Assembly: GCA_025927475.1 (NCBI GenBank)
Contig: JAICLL010000027.1
Coordinates: forward strand, 1 to 49,851
DNA length: 49,851 nucleotides
Direction: 5' to 3'
Source of the DNA: Pirellulales bacterium
GTDB lineage: Bacteria > Planctomycetota > Planctomycetia > Pirellulales > JAICIG01
In this document: piece by piece, positions 9,901-18,419 of the stretch
How positions within the stretch are numbered: position 1 is the first letter of the stretch
Layout of the letters: each line of letters opens with the position of its first letter
Program-made: the position numbers and the translations under genes
The notes under the pieces: generated by a model
Databases searched by the model: none
What the model saw: only the letters and a program-made list of their open reading frames with translations
What the model was told of the DNA's origin: nothing

Positions 9901-10581
9901 CACGTCCTGCGCTTCGGCGTCTTCTCGGTTGACATAGTGGGCATCGCTGGTGGCCACCAGCGGCAGGCCCATTCGCCGGGCGACGTCGACGGCGCCCTCG
10001 AGCGCCATCCGCTGGATTTCCAGTCCGTTGTTCTGGATTTCGACAAAGTACCGCTCACCGAACACCTGCCGAAACCAGGCGGCGATCTCTTCCGTCCCGC
10101 GCAGGTCGGGTTCGGCGTTTTGGTTTCTCAGCAGCGAGCGGCTGAACTCGCCCGACACGCAGCCGCTCAGACAAATCAGGCCCTCGCTGTGTGCGGCGAG
10201 CAACTCTTTATCGACCCGCGGCTTGCGATAGAACCCTTCCAGAAACGCCGCTGAGGCGAGCTTGATGAGGTTCTTAAACCCTATCTGGTTCTGTGCCAGC
10301 AGCGTCAGGTGGTAGCTGGCTTCGTCGTTTTTGCTGACTTCTTTTTGAAATCGGCTGCCCGGCGCGATATAGGCTTCGTAGCCCAAAATCGGATTAATGC
10401 CGGCGGCCTTGGCTTTTTGATAGAACTCCAGCGCCCCATACAGATTGCCGTGGTCAGTGAGCGCCAAGGCGTTCATGCCCTGGCTTTTTGCCCGTGCGAT
10501 CAATCCTTCGATCGGGCTGGCGCCATCGAGCAGGCTGTAGTGGCTATGGCAGTGGAGGTGAACGAACGAGCGAGCAGTCAT
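6976..10581 (-). CDS. dnaE: DNA polymerase III alpha subunit
   Basis: The replicative DNA polymerase, 1201 residues, DnaE1-like in order. An N-terminal PHP domain has HLHCHSHYSLLDG at 8-20 and TDHGN at 42-46, retaining metal-ligand histidines. The palm carries PDIDIDF at 411-417 (D412, D414) and the third catalytic Asp in KMDFLGLRNL (D565). A fingers/tail region follows with VMVYQEQVMRI and GYGFNKSHSTAYA, a helix-hairpin-helix region around 830-900 and an OB-fold segment around 1000-1080. It is slightly longer than the 1160-residue E. coli enzyme. The last ~25 residues are Gly/Asn/His-rich and probably disordered. Monocistronic by appearance. Confidence 0.97.
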   Translation of the reverse strand: MTARSFVHLHCHSHYSLLDGASPIEGLIARAKSQGMNALALTDHGNLYGALEFYQKAKAAGINPILGYEAYIAPGSRFQKEVSKNDEASYHLTLLAQNQIGFKNLIKLASAAFLEGFYRKPRVDKELLAAHSEGLICLSGCVSGEFSRSLLRNQNAEPDLRGTEEIAAWFRQVFGERYFVEIQNNGLEIQRMALEGAVDVARRMGLPLVATSDAHYVNREDAEAQDVLLCINTGKYRTDVNRMRMEGDQFYLRGPEEMYASFTGLEEAVARSQQIADSVNIELELGKRHFPTFDVPGEQTPADYLRELCLEGLTRRYADVPEMWSEGKLAPVVMERLERELDVINQLGFPNYFLIVWDFVRFAASKDIPATARGSGVGALVSYALGLSHVCPLKYDLLFERFLDISRLEAPDIDIDFCKDRRGEVIQYVKDKYGEANVAQIGTFGTLAARAAIRDVGRALGLPIPRVDAIVAMVPETLHITLKEALEQSEDLKKTYSGDPEIRELLDLAMKIEGLARNVGTHAAAVVIADRPLNEYVPLQRVTGKEEIITQWAMGDVERAGLLKMDFLGLRNLTILSKAVDLIEQSTGTRIDPYRFPLDDQPTFALLCRGETKGIFQLESGGIRDLLQRMKPDHFRDIIATNALYRPGPLEGGMVDDYIQVKHGRQQAEYKHPVMKEILEETHGVMVYQEQVMRILNGLGGIELSKAYTCIKAISKKKLETIAKFREQFVAGSVAKGLSKSEASELFGMIEKFAGYGFNKSHSTAYALIAYMTAYLKAHYPVEFMAALLSGDIQGRNFKKKDSLVEHLEDCRRMEIEVLPPDVNRSQGDFTVSDGKIVFGLSAIKGCGGQAADAVKAQRQAGGPFRDLFDFCERIDPASVNRTAIESLIKAGGFDSCGGRRSQWMAVLDKALQSGASALADRRSGQRGLFDEAEEEPAAATQAALPEIPEWDERERLANEKEVLGFYLSSHPLAEYQATLDTYCTHTTAAAATLPHKTEVLLGGMIAAIKFAHSKNPKPGAPSKYAMFDLEDMSGIMRSIVWPSDFVRIGQHVLADKVLAVRGTIDKRPGSEEANLIVNELIPLEELAARYTKGVVIRVDEQAHGEKALESLREIVRGYPGSCELQLVLGLADGSRVVCRCDGLRVELNDEMRSRVEQLLGPDNFRTFASVPSAKPANGRGNGHARGPALASAGNGHRAAI

Positions 10582-10714
10582 CGGCAGTCCATTGCGGGAA
10601 GGCGGAACGGTAAAGAGCGCGGCGTGGCGCCTTGCTACAATTTAGCGGTGGGACCGTCAGTTGGCTATCGCGTCGGCCTCAACAGCCCAAACGGCGTTGC
10701 CGCAGTTGGGACGT

Positions 10715-11659
10715 TCACTCGCCACCCGACAGTTTTGCGCTGAGCTCGGATTGCAGGCGCGCAGCGAGAGCTTCGAGCTCCGGGAAGGAAAGCCGCTGCA
10801 GTTGCTCGCCGGGCATCTCTTCGCGGCGCATCAGCTTTTGAAGGTATTCAATGTGTGCTTGCAGTCCTTCCGATCGCCCCCTCTCGATTCCCTTCTCGAT
10901 GCCCTTCTCGATGCCCTGCCGGAGCCCCTCTTCCACGCCGCGATCTTTTGCCTCTGCCAAGGCTGTGTAGACATCACGCTGCATTTTTTGCCTCGATTCG
11001 TATAACTCGCGGTCGCGTTTGCTTTGTGAAATCATGACCAGGCCTCCTAACGCCAAACGAACTTCGGGCACATCGAGCGGACCGGGCAGCGCGTCCATGT
11101 CGAGATCGCGCGCATGCCGCAGGAAGAACAGCCAGCGGTCCAAAGGCGTGGCCAATTGCTCGGCCGCCTTGGTGAACTTCGGTAACTCCAGGATATGCAA
11201 CGCCATCTGATCGGTAAAGAGCGTCTGAAACCGCCGCTCGCGCAGCTCAAAAATCAGATGGTAGTCGGGCAACTCGGGAAAAAGCGGCGTATCGACAAAG
11301 CAGACCGCGATTGTGGGTCGCAGCACCCGGAAGTCCTTCCCTTTACGCAACTGCCCTTGATGAAGCCTTGCCCAGTAGTAAAGCGCCCGCGGACGGAAGG
11401 CGCCGTACGCCAGCATCTGCATCTCGACATTGAACTGCCGGCCGCTTTCGTCACGTGCCTTGATGTCGAGAATCGACAGCTTGTCGTCCAGCGCCTCACT
11501 ATCGTTGAAAGGATTCAGTAGATCGAGGCTCTCAATCTTCTGCCCCGCCTCTGGCTGTAAAACGGCGTCGAGCAAGCTGATCAGCAAAGGCTTGTTCTGC
11601 TCACGTCCGAATACGTGCTTGAAGGCGAAATCGACCTTTGGATCGGTCAGCGGTTTCAT
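10715..11659 (-). CDS. Rpn/PD-(D/E)XK nuclease family protein
   Basis: A 314-residue member of the Rpn family (PD-(D/E)XK nuclease family transposase-like proteins). It opens with LTDPKVDFAFKHVFG. The nuclease core is visible as LSILDIKARDESG followed by FNVEMQM, supplying the D and ExQ residues. Near residue 245 an EEGLRQGIEKGIEKGIERG stretch is encoded by an imperfect 12-base tandem repeat, typical of the variable tail in this family. Family members promote RecA-independent recombination or act as selfish nucleases; the role here is not shown. The ATG at 11659 is chosen because the family starts with this MKPLTDPK-like sequence; an upstream in-frame start would add 26 atypical residues. Confidence 0.88.
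   Translation of the reverse strand: MKPLTDPKVDFAFKHVFGREQNKPLLISLLDAVLQPEAGQKIESLDLLNPFNDSEALDDKLSILDIKARDESGRQFNVEMQMLAYGAFRPRALYYWARLHQGQLRKGKDFRVLRPTIAVCFVDTPLFPELPDYHLIFELRERRFQTLFTDQMALHILELPKFTKAAEQLATPLDRWLFFLRHARDLDMDALPGPLDVPEVRLALGGLVMISQSKRDRELYESRQKMQRDVYTALAEAKDRGVEEGLRQGIEKGIEKGIERGRSEGLQAHIEYLQKLMRREEMPGEQLQRLSFPELEALAARLQSELSAKLSGGE
10883..10918 (-). repeat. 12-base tandem repeat inside the Rpn-family gene
   Basis: Three near-identical units, GGCATCGAGAAG on the coding strand, encode GIEK repeats. Copy-number change by multiples of 12 bases would keep the frame. Confidence 0.7.
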
Positions 11660-11765
11660 GGCCGCAATGATAACCGTGGGCGCTGCACGCCGCCACCGAG
11701 CGGGCACGGCCGGGCGGCGCTCGTACCGGGCGGCCACTAGTCTTGTCGCCGTCCGATGGTGCTAG

Positions 11766-12443
11766 TTATTCATCCGGCGGTTCGCCGATGCCGCGAAGAT
11801 ACTCCGCCAGCAACGATTGCAGATCGAGCAGGCTCTGCCAGCGGCGCTCGTCGAGCACCATGCGGCGGGTGGCGTTCTCGGGCCGGGCACTGGCCAGCAA
11901 GTTGCGCAGGCGAATGTGCAAGAACTCCAACAGTTCCGAAAGCTGCGCCGCCTGGCCGGGACTGAGCCGGTCGGGCAACTCGGGCGGCTCGGTCGAATAA
12001 AAGGTTGCCTGCAGGTCGGGGTTTTCGCTCCAATTGAGCTCGAAGTCGAGACTCGAGGCCCGGGGCGAATTGCCCGCCAGCTCGGGGCTGATGGTGCCGG
12101 TGCCGTGGATGTCGGCCCCGCGCTGCTGCGAGAGCCGCGCGGCGATTTCTTCGCGCGAACCGACCAAGAGCACCGACCGGCCGACCATCACCATGTCGCC
12201 AGGCCGCAAGATGCGAAGCTGTACGTCCTCGCCGTTGACCTTGGTGCCGTTGGTGCTCTCCAGATCGGTGAGCACCAGCTTGTCCTGATCTTCCTGAATC
12301 TTGAGATGGAAGCGGCTGACCCGTTCGTCGTTGAGCTGGACGGAGTTGCCCTCTTCGCGCCCGATGGTCACCGGCGTCGATAGACCATCGTACACGCGGC
12401 CCCGATCGGCCCCATCCAGCACCCGTAATGTAATCAAAGCCAT
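11766..12443 (-). CDS. FHA domain protein
   Basis: 225 residues with an N-terminal forkhead-associated (phosphothreonine-binding) domain: TIGRE with G28-R29, SRFH at 43-46, and STNGT at 63-67, all the canonical binding positions. Residues 105-170 are low-complexity linker, and 170-225 form a helical region of unknown function. FHA proteins act downstream of Ser/Thr kinases; no kinase lies nearby. Starts just upstream of the tRNA gene on the opposite strand, so the two are divergently transcribed. Confidence 0.92.
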   Translation of the reverse strand: MALITLRVLDGADRGRVYDGLSTPVTIGREEGNSVQLNDERVSRFHLKIQEDQDKLVLTDLESTNGTKVNGEDVQLRILRPGDMVMVGRSVLLVGSREEIAARLSQQRGADIHGTGTISPELAGNSPRASSLDFELNWSENPDLQATFYSTEPPELPDRLSPGQAAQLSELLEFLHIRLRNLLASARPENATRRMVLDERRWQSLLDLQSLLAEYLRGIGEPPDE

Positions 12444-12493
12444 GCAGTACTAACCCGACAGCGGTCGCCGCACCAGCACGCCCGCCGAACCGC

Positions 12494-12522
12494 TTGAACA
12501 ACCGTTGGCCAAGCCGTATGCT
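12494..12522 (+). promoter_or_regulatory. Promoter of tRNA-Arg
   Basis: TTGAAC at 12494-12499, a 17-base spacer and TATGCT at 12517-12522, ending 9 bases before the tRNA, the right spacing for a tRNA promoter. Each box matches consensus at 4 of 6 positions. Confidence 0.5.
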
Positions 12523-12531
12523 GAGCCCAGC

Positions 12532-12605
12532 GCGCCCGTGGCGCAACTGGACAGCGCATCGGTCTTCGGAACCGAGGGTTGCAGGTTCGAATCCTGCCGG
12601 GCGTA
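12532..12605 (+). tRNA. tRNA-Arg (anticodon TCG)
   Basis: A full cloverleaf folds by hand. The acceptor stem GCGCCCG/CGGGCGT has one G-T pair at its end and discriminator A at 12605. D arm GCGC...GCGC encloses AACTGGACA. Anticodon stem TCGGT/ACCGA has loop CTTCGGA, anticodon TCG (reads CGA, Arg). The T arm is GCAGG TTCGAAT CCTGC. CCA is not encoded. No T-run terminator follows. Confidence 0.95.
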
Positions 12606-12737
12606 CTTCGATTCGCCGCCTTGCCGTGGGGGGGGCGTTTCGATCTGCGACGATTATATCTCACCAGGGCAGAATCTGCATCTACCCTTTGGGCGAATCG
12701 GCCAGCAGCCCGCGAACGACGCTGGTGTTCGGTCGGG

Positions 12738-14216
12738 TTAGGCGGGCAATTCCTGTCCCTTGGTTTCGGGGGCAAACCACAGCAGGCCGATGCCCAGCAA
12801 AAACAAGCCGCTCAGCCAGGCAGCGGAAAGCTCCATCGACAGGCCGCCGCCGGTGCGCATCCAGCCGCCGATGACCAGGGTCGGCGCGGCCAGCACTCGC
12901 CCGGCATTGAAACAAAACCCGCCGCCGGTGCCGCGCAGCCGCGTGGGAAACAACTCGGGAAAATAAACGGCAAAACCCGCGTGCATGCCCAGCGTCAGAA
13001 AGCCAAAGCCGCCCAGGCCGATTAGTTGCAGCGGTTCAGACCACAAGGTCCAGCCCTGCGGGGCCAGAAACACCCACAGCGAGGCCGCCAAACCACCCAA
13101 TTGAAACAGCAAAAGGGCGCCGCGTCGGCCGACCTGCTCGGCCAGCGGCCCAAACGCCAGCAGACCCAGGCCGCCGCCGGTGGTGACGATTAGCATGCCC
13201 AGCATTTCCCAGCTTTTGAACTGCCCGGAATAATGTTCCAGTAGCTTTTGCCGGCGCTCCTCCGGCGCATCGCGCAGCTCCGCTTCGGCAGATTCGCCTG
13301 TTTCGATCACCGCCTCCGAGGTGGCGCCGCGCCAATGTTCCCAGGCGCTGACGGGCACGTGGGCCGGGTTTCCGCCTAGCGCCTGCAACAGGTAGGCGCG
13401 CTGGCGATCGCGCAGCAAGGTTTCGCGGCCGTGGATATGAACGCCCCAGAATGTTGCCATGCCGACGGTGGCCAGGCCGACGCCCACCACGGTACGGTTC
13501 AACAAGCCCGCAGCAAAGAGTTCACGCATCCGGCCCAGGCGTTTTCCGTGCCCAGCGGCGGCGGCCTGGCGAGCTTCGAGCCAAGCCGGCGGCTCCCGCA
13601 GCAAAACGCGAATGAACAGCGTGAGCAGCGCCGGCACCGCACCGATCGCAAACGCCCACCGCCAGCCGTTTACGCGATCAGCCACAATGAGCCATCCCGA
13701 GGCGGCGATGGCCAGATAGGTGCCCAGCACGCTGGAAGCATGAAAGATGCCCAGAGACCGTGCCCGTGCCTGTTTCGGAAAGACTTCGGCCACTAGCGCG
13801 CTGGCCACCGCCCATTCGCCGCCCACTCCCATAGCCACCAGGAACCGCAGGATGGCCAATTCCCACCAGCGCTGGGCGAACGCCGAAACGCACGTGAACG
13901 CCGAATACGTCAAGATGGTATAGACCATGGTCCGCGTGCGGCCCACGCGATCGCTGATCACGCCGAACACCACACCGCCCAGCGCCCCACCCAACAGAAA
14001 CGCCGCCAGCATCACGTTGGTGTAATAGTCGATTTGGGCGTCCGACGCGCCGGCGGGCAGCAGATCGCGCACCGCCTCTTTTTGACTGGAGACGAACACC
14101 TGCCCCTCGAAGACATCGAAAATCCAGCCCAGCGAAGCGATCGCCAGCACCAGCCACTGATAGCGACTGACACCGGCATACCACGGGGCCGAATTGACGG
14201 CGGCGGATTGGTCCAT
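12738..14216 (-). CDS. Major facilitator superfamily transporter
   Basis: 492 residues with 12 predicted membrane spans. The MFS loop signature GVISDRVGRTRTM lies after span 2 and GVGGEWAVASALVAEVFP near spans 4-5, the form seen in the sugar/organic-anion porters. Between spans 6 and 7 there is an unusually long charged insert of about 85 residues (WEHWRGATSEAV to KLLEHYSGQFKSWEM) that probably sits in the cytoplasm. Transcribed 4 bases after the transaldolase-like gene, so the two form an operon, and uptake of a sugar or sugar acid that feeds that enzyme is a reasonable guess. Substrate unknown. Confidence 0.85.
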   Translation of the reverse strand: MDQSAAVNSAPWYAGVSRYQWLVLAIASLGWIFDVFEGQVFVSSQKEAVRDLLPAGASDAQIDYYTNVMLAAFLLGGALGGVVFGVISDRVGRTRTMVYTILTYSAFTCVSAFAQRWWELAILRFLVAMGVGGEWAVASALVAEVFPKQARARSLGIFHASSVLGTYLAIAASGWLIVADRVNGWRWAFAIGAVPALLTLFIRVLLREPPAWLEARQAAAAGHGKRLGRMRELFAAGLLNRTVVGVGLATVGMATFWGVHIHGRETLLRDRQRAYLLQALGGNPAHVPVSAWEHWRGATSEAVIETGESAEAELRDAPEERRQKLLEHYSGQFKSWEMLGMLIVTTGGGLGLLAFGPLAEQVGRRGALLLFQLGGLAASLWVFLAPQGWTLWSEPLQLIGLGGFGFLTLGMHAGFAVYFPELFPTRLRGTGGGFCFNAGRVLAAPTLVIGGWMRTGGGLSMELSAAWLSGLFLLGIGLLWFAPETKGQELPA

Positions 14217-14220
14217 TCGG

Positions 14221-14883
14221 TCAATCTCGCGGGGTGGCGTCCCAGGCTCGGGCGAACAATTCCGCGCCGGCGTCGGTATAGGGATGAGCGAAACTTTCTT
14301 GATAAACGCTCATGGCCGCCGTCACGCAGTCGGCGCCGGCCAAGGCCGCTTCGACCAACTGCCGGCTGTTGCGCATCGCCGCCGCCAACACCCTCGTCAC
14401 ATAAGGATAATTGTCGCGGATGCGCACGATGTCGGTCAGCAGCGAGCGGGCTTCGTCGCCGTGAGCCTCTTTCCAGCCAACGAAGGGACTGACGTAAGTC
14501 ACCCTGCAACGCATGGCGTGCCAAGCCTGCGCGGCGGAGAAGACCAGTGTCGCGTTGGTTTGCACGCGGCGTACGGCCAGCTCGCGCAAGGCACGAAAAC
14601 CCGCCTCGCTGGCGCCCACTTTGATGACAAAGTTCGGCGACATTTCCGCCAGCTCGGCGCCCGCCGCTACCATGTCTTGCCAATCGGTCAGATGCGGATC
14701 AATTTCCACGCTGACCGGCTTGTGGGTGCCCTCGAACAGCCGGGCGATTTCTTCGATCACCCGGCGGAACGGCTTGCCCGATTGTTGCACGTGTCGTGGA
14801 TTGGTCGTCAGCCCATCGAGGTCCCAGACTTCGAGGGCATGCTTGATTTCGTCGAGCTTGGCGCTGTCGAGAAAGAGTTGCAT
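14221..14883 (-). CDS. Transaldolase / fructose-6-phosphate aldolase-like protein
   Basis: A 220-residue TIM barrel of the short transaldolase (TalC/FSA) group. It starts MQLFLDSAK with the conserved early Asp (D6), has GLTTNP at 24-29, the Schiff-base lysine in NFVIKVGASEAG, and NATLVFSAAQA as in FSA/TalC enzymes. It either transfers dihydroxyacetone units in the pentose phosphate pathway or acts as a simple aldolase; the sequence does not decide. It is the first gene of a two-gene operon with the MFS transporter and is divergent from the oxidoreductase at 14942, with only 58 bases between. Confidence 0.88.
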   Translation of the reverse strand: MQLFLDSAKLDEIKHALEVWDLDGLTTNPRHVQQSGKPFRRVIEEIARLFEGTHKPVSVEIDPHLTDWQDMVAAGAELAEMSPNFVIKVGASEAGFRALRELAVRRVQTNATLVFSAAQAWHAMRCRVTYVSPFVGWKEAHGDEARSLLTDIVRIRDNYPYVTRVLAAAMRNSRQLVEAALAGADCVTAAMSVYQESFAHPYTDAGAELFARAWDATPRD

Positions 14884-14941
14884 CGGCTTAGGTTCCTTGA
14901 ATGGGGCCGCCGCCAGGCATTAACATAGCCGCTGTGCGAGC

Positions 14942-16093
14942 TTGAATCGACTCCCTAGAACCTCGACTGGCCCAGAAACGGATTATCTGCCTTTGACACC
15001 CGCCACGCTTCGTTTCGGTTTGATCGGCTATGGCGCCTGGGGCAGCCACCACGCGGCGGCCATCGCCCAGACGCCCAGCGCCGCCCTGACGGCCATCGCG
15101 GCGCGGTCCGAGGCCACGCGCCAGGCTGCCGCCGCGGCGTTTCCCCAAGCTGCCATTTTTGCCGACTACCACGAGTTGCTGGCCCGCGACGACCTGGATG
15201 TGGTCGATGTGGTTCTGCCCAGCCACTTGCACACCGAGGTGGGGCGAGCGGTGCTGCAAAGCGGCAAGCACTTGTTGTTGGAAAAGCCGATGGCGCTGTC
15301 GCTGCAAGGTTGCGATGAACTGATTGCGGCGGCGACGCAGCAGAGGCGGCTGTTGGCGATCGGCCACGAGTTGCGGCTTTCAAGCTTGTGGGCGAAGGTC
15401 AAGCAGATCATCGACGCCGGCGGCATCGGGGCGCCGCAGTATGTGCTGGTCGAACTCTCGCGCCGCCCTTACCGGCTTGGCGCCGAGGGCTGGCGGTTCG
15501 ATAGCGCCCGCGTGGGCAATTGGATTCTGGAAGAACCGATTCACTTTTTCGACCTGGCCCGCTGGTATCTGGCATCGGCGGGCGAGCCACAGTCGGTCTA
15601 TGCACGGGCCAACTCGCGCCAACCGGGGCATCCGGAACTGCAAGACAATTTCAGCGCCATCGTCAACTTCGCCGACGGCGCCTATGCCGTCATCTCGCAG
15701 ACGCTTAGCGCGTTTGAGCATCATCAGACGGTAAAAGTATCGGGCGCCACCGGGGCCTTGTGGGCAAGCTGGAGCGGCGCCATCGACCGCACCCGTCACC
15801 CCACGTTTTGGCTCAAGCACTTCGACGGCGAGCGGCTGGTGGAGTTGCCGCTGGAAAAACCGACGGGCGAAGTGTTTGAGCTGGAAGACGAGATCGCCAT
15901 GGTGGTCGATTGCATTCGCCACAGCCGCGCGCCGGCGGCGAGCGGAGACGATGGCCGCTGGTCGGTCGGTCTTTGCCTGGCTGCGCAGCAGTCGGTCGAA
16001 AGCGGTCTGCCCGTGTCGCTACTGAATTACGTGCGCCACGGTGCAGTACTGCCAGATACCCAAGAAGTGGAACACGCTGCCGGCGATGACTAA
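14942..16093 (+). CDS. Gfo/Idh/MocA family oxidoreductase
   Basis: 383 residues from a TTG start; other starts up to about residue 20 are possible because homology begins only at LRFGLIGYGAWGSHHAAAI. The Rossmann fold GxGxxG-like motif is there, EKPMALSL near residue 122 carries the family's EKP, and a C-terminal alpha/beta domain contains ILEEPIHFFDLARWY, in which the histidine is the likely proton donor. NAD(P)-dependent oxidation of a sugar or cyclitol is typical; the substrate is not known. It is divergent from the transaldolase/MFS pair, possibly the same pathway. Its last 75 bases overlap the hemolysin III gene coming the other way. Confidence 0.85.
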   Translation: MNRLPRTSTGPETDYLPLTPATLRFGLIGYGAWGSHHAAAIAQTPSAALTAIAARSEATRQAAAAAFPQAAIFADYHELLARDDLDVVDVVLPSHLHTEVGRAVLQSGKHLLLEKPMALSLQGCDELIAAATQQRRLLAIGHELRLSSLWAKVKQIIDAGGIGAPQYVLVELSRRPYRLGAEGWRFDSARVGNWILEEPIHFFDLARWYLASAGEPQSVYARANSRQPGHPELQDNFSAIVNFADGAYAVISQTLSAFEHHQTVKVSGATGALWASWSGAIDRTRHPTFWLKHFDGERLVELPLEKPTGEVFELEDEIAMVVDCIRHSRAPAASGDDGRWSVGLCLAAQQSVESGLPVSLLNYVRHGAVLPDTQEVEHAAGDD

Positions 16094-16741
16094 CAGGTGC
16101 CACACGGCGTGGAAATAAGGCACCCGCTCATCTCGCTGCAAAAAGAATGTGCCGATCGTGTAGCACAGGCCGCCATAGAACATGGCCCACAGCAGTCCGC
16201 CGGGCACCAAGCCGAGCATCGGCTTCAGCGCCGCCACGGGCAACCAGCCCAGCGTGACGTGCAGCACCGTCGAGACAGCGTCGATCTGGTGGCCGAAAGC
16301 GGCCTTCGAGAAGAACCCGAATAGCGCAATGCCCCACACCAAGCCAAACAAGAACCACCACCACCCGCCTCGCAGATAACTGAGCGACAGAGGGGTAAAC
16401 GTGCCCGCGATCAGCAGAAAAATGAACGCTTGGTCGAGCACCCGAAACAGATGCCGCAGACGGGGCTGTTGGAAGGCATGCGACAGCGTCGATGCGGCAT
16501 ACACCGCCACCAATGCCGCTCCATACACGCCGCAACCGATTACCTGTAAACCGTCACCCGTCCGGGCTGCGGTTGATATTAGCAAAGGCACGCCCACCAG
16601 GCTCAGCATCAGACCCAGGGCATGGGTGGCCGCGTTGATCTTTTCTTCGTTTCGGAGGCGCTCCATGAGCGCCTCACGAGCGGCATCAATGCTCGCCTCA
16701 AAACGGGTGTCGATGCCTTTTCGATCTTGGGTCAATTCCAT
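16019..16741 (-). CDS. Hemolysin III / PAQR family membrane protein
   Basis: 240 residues, seven predicted membrane spans after a 40-residue soluble N-terminus. Family residues are visible: the glutamate and NAATH near residue 36-40, STLSHAF followed by RVLDQAFIFLLIAGTFTP, and the final PYFHAVWHLLVIAGS supplying the HxxxH pair of the predicted metal site. These proteins are thought to be zinc-dependent hydrolases or receptors; a haemolytic role is not implied. The C-terminus is encoded antisense to the last 25 codons of the oxidoreductase gene. Confidence 0.92.
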   Translation of the reverse strand: MELTQDRKGIDTRFEASIDAAREALMERLRNEEKINAATHALGLMLSLVGVPLLISTAARTGDGLQVIGCGVYGAALVAVYAASTLSHAFQQPRLRHLFRVLDQAFIFLLIAGTFTPLSLSYLRGGWWWFLFGLVWGIALFGFFSKAAFGHQIDAVSTVLHVTLGWLPVAALKPMLGLVPGGLLWAMFYGGLCYTIGTFFLQRDERVPYFHAVWHLLVIAGSVFHFLGIWQYCTVAHVIQ

Positions 16742-16957
16742 AAGCGGCTTCGTTGGGAACGTCGAGCAAGCTTGTCCTATCGCACATCATCGGCACGATC
16801 GCCCCGATGCGGACCTGGCGGACAACCGGCGCCGCGCTAAATTGCGCAGAAAACCCAGTCTGTCTGATCGGCGTCTTGTTACTATCTTACGATGTCGGTC
16901 CTCGCCCATCTTAAGGTTTCCTGCTGGCAGCGGCCACCCCGCACCGATTGGCTGGGC

Positions 16958-18199
16958 TTAGGGGGCGGGCTCGTCGAGCAAATCGACCGCCCGGGCGGCT
17001 TCTAGCCGCAACTCCGGATCGTTGTCTTCACGGGCCAATTCGCCCACGCGACGGAGCATTTCAGGGTCGCCGCTCGTGGCCAGCAGGTTCATGGCCGCCC
17101 GCCGAACTCCCACGCTTTCATCGCGGCTGAGATGCAACAACCATGCCTTGGCGGAGACTCCGCGGATTCCCGGCAGATACTCCGTCCATGTCCGCCGCTC
17201 ATGGGCGTCGGGCGAGCAGAGGTGCATACCGACTTCAATCTGGCGGATCGAGAGGCCGCGGGCCTGCAATTCAGCCGCCGCCTCGGCCGCGGTCTGGTCG
17301 GATTCGTGTAACTCGGCGAACAGTGCCAAGTTGTCAAGCGACTTGAGCCGAGCACGCTCGCGGCGTTCCTGTTTCGCGAGCGAAACAGGCGACACGTCTT
17401 CGACGGCGGATGCATCGTTGAACTGCTGCCCGGTTTCATCGGCCGGCCGGCTGGCCATCGCGGCGGTGTTGGTATCGTCAAAATGGCCGGGTTCGGCGAG
17501 TTCTTCAGTCGCAGCCCGGTGGAGGGCAGGTGGCGCAAGGTCGGCCAGAGGCAACTCCGCGGCGGCCAGATTGGCCAGAGCTTCAGGATCGCTGCGACGC
17601 GGTGCGGCCGCCGGCTGGCCAGACTTCGGCGAGCGGCGGGCAGCAGCTTTTGACGTTGGCGCAACTGGACTGGGGCGCGCTGATGGCGGGGCGCCCGCCG
17701 CCTGCAACACACGCTCGCAGTCGGCCACCAGGCGGCTTCGGTCCAGCCCGCTTTCCTCAGGCCAGAGCAGCATGCGGACTGCCAACCGCGCGGCGGCGCC
17801 ACGCGCCGAGGGCGATTGCTCGGCGCCCGCGGCCAAGGCGGCCGCCAGTGCGCCCATTCGATCGTTGGCCTCCAGCGGCGTCAGCCTGGCGCACGCATCG
17901 ATCTGGTCCGTCAAAACGTCGTAGGCCCGCTGAGAAACGCTGCTTCGCGCAGCCCCTAAAGCTCGTGCCACCGCGGCGATGCCGGGTTCGCCCAACGCCG
18001 CCAGCTTTGTCAACGCTTCGCCCACCTGATCGTCGGAGGCCCGCGCCAGCTCGGTCTCCCAATAGCGGGCGAGCAGAGCCTGGCGATACGGCAACAGTGC
18101 CGCAAGCGCGATCGCCGCGGCGCAGCACATCGCACACAAGACGCCCAGAATCCGCCATTTGCCCGATTTCGTGGTTTTATGCGACATGCCGAAAGCCAT
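16958..18199 (-). CDS. Membrane-anchored HEAT-repeat-like protein
   Basis: 413 residues from ATG 18199 (an ATG four codons later is equally good). A single hydrophobic span near residues 17-36 anchors it, with the bulk outside. After a helical region (37-160) comes an Ala/Pro-rich linker, and the last 100 residues show HEAT-like units: SRDESVGVRRAAMNLLAT then EDNDPELRLEAARAVDLL. Such repeats mediate protein binding. No catalytic motif is visible and I do not recognise a specific family. Confidence 0.65.
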   Translation of the reverse strand: MAFGMSHKTTKSGKWRILGVLCAMCCAAAIALAALLPYRQALLARYWETELARASDDQVGEALTKLAALGEPGIAAVARALGAARSSVSQRAYDVLTDQIDACARLTPLEANDRMGALAAALAAGAEQSPSARGAAARLAVRMLLWPEESGLDRSRLVADCERVLQAAGAPPSARPSPVAPTSKAAARRSPKSGQPAAAPRRSDPEALANLAAAELPLADLAPPALHRAATEELAEPGHFDDTNTAAMASRPADETGQQFNDASAVEDVSPVSLAKQERRERARLKSLDNLALFAELHESDQTAAEAAAELQARGLSIRQIEVGMHLCSPDAHERRTWTEYLPGIRGVSAKAWLLHLSRDESVGVRRAAMNLLATSGDPEMLRRVGELAREDNDPELRLEAARAVDLLDEPAP

Positions 18200-18419
18200 G
18201 TGCGAAGGGGCGTTCACGCGAAACGGCGTGGCATTCTGCCCGGTCGGTGCATCTCTCACAAGTCCAATCGCCCTCGGAGCTAACGCTTCGCCGGCGTCCA
18301 AATCGCCGCGACAGGCTGAGATTCGCTCAGCCGCTCACGATTCGACGGCCGAATTATTGGAATGACCGGAAGGGCCGACCCAGTCGTTCCGCCGGGTCGA
18401 CCGAACCTCCGGGGGGAGT

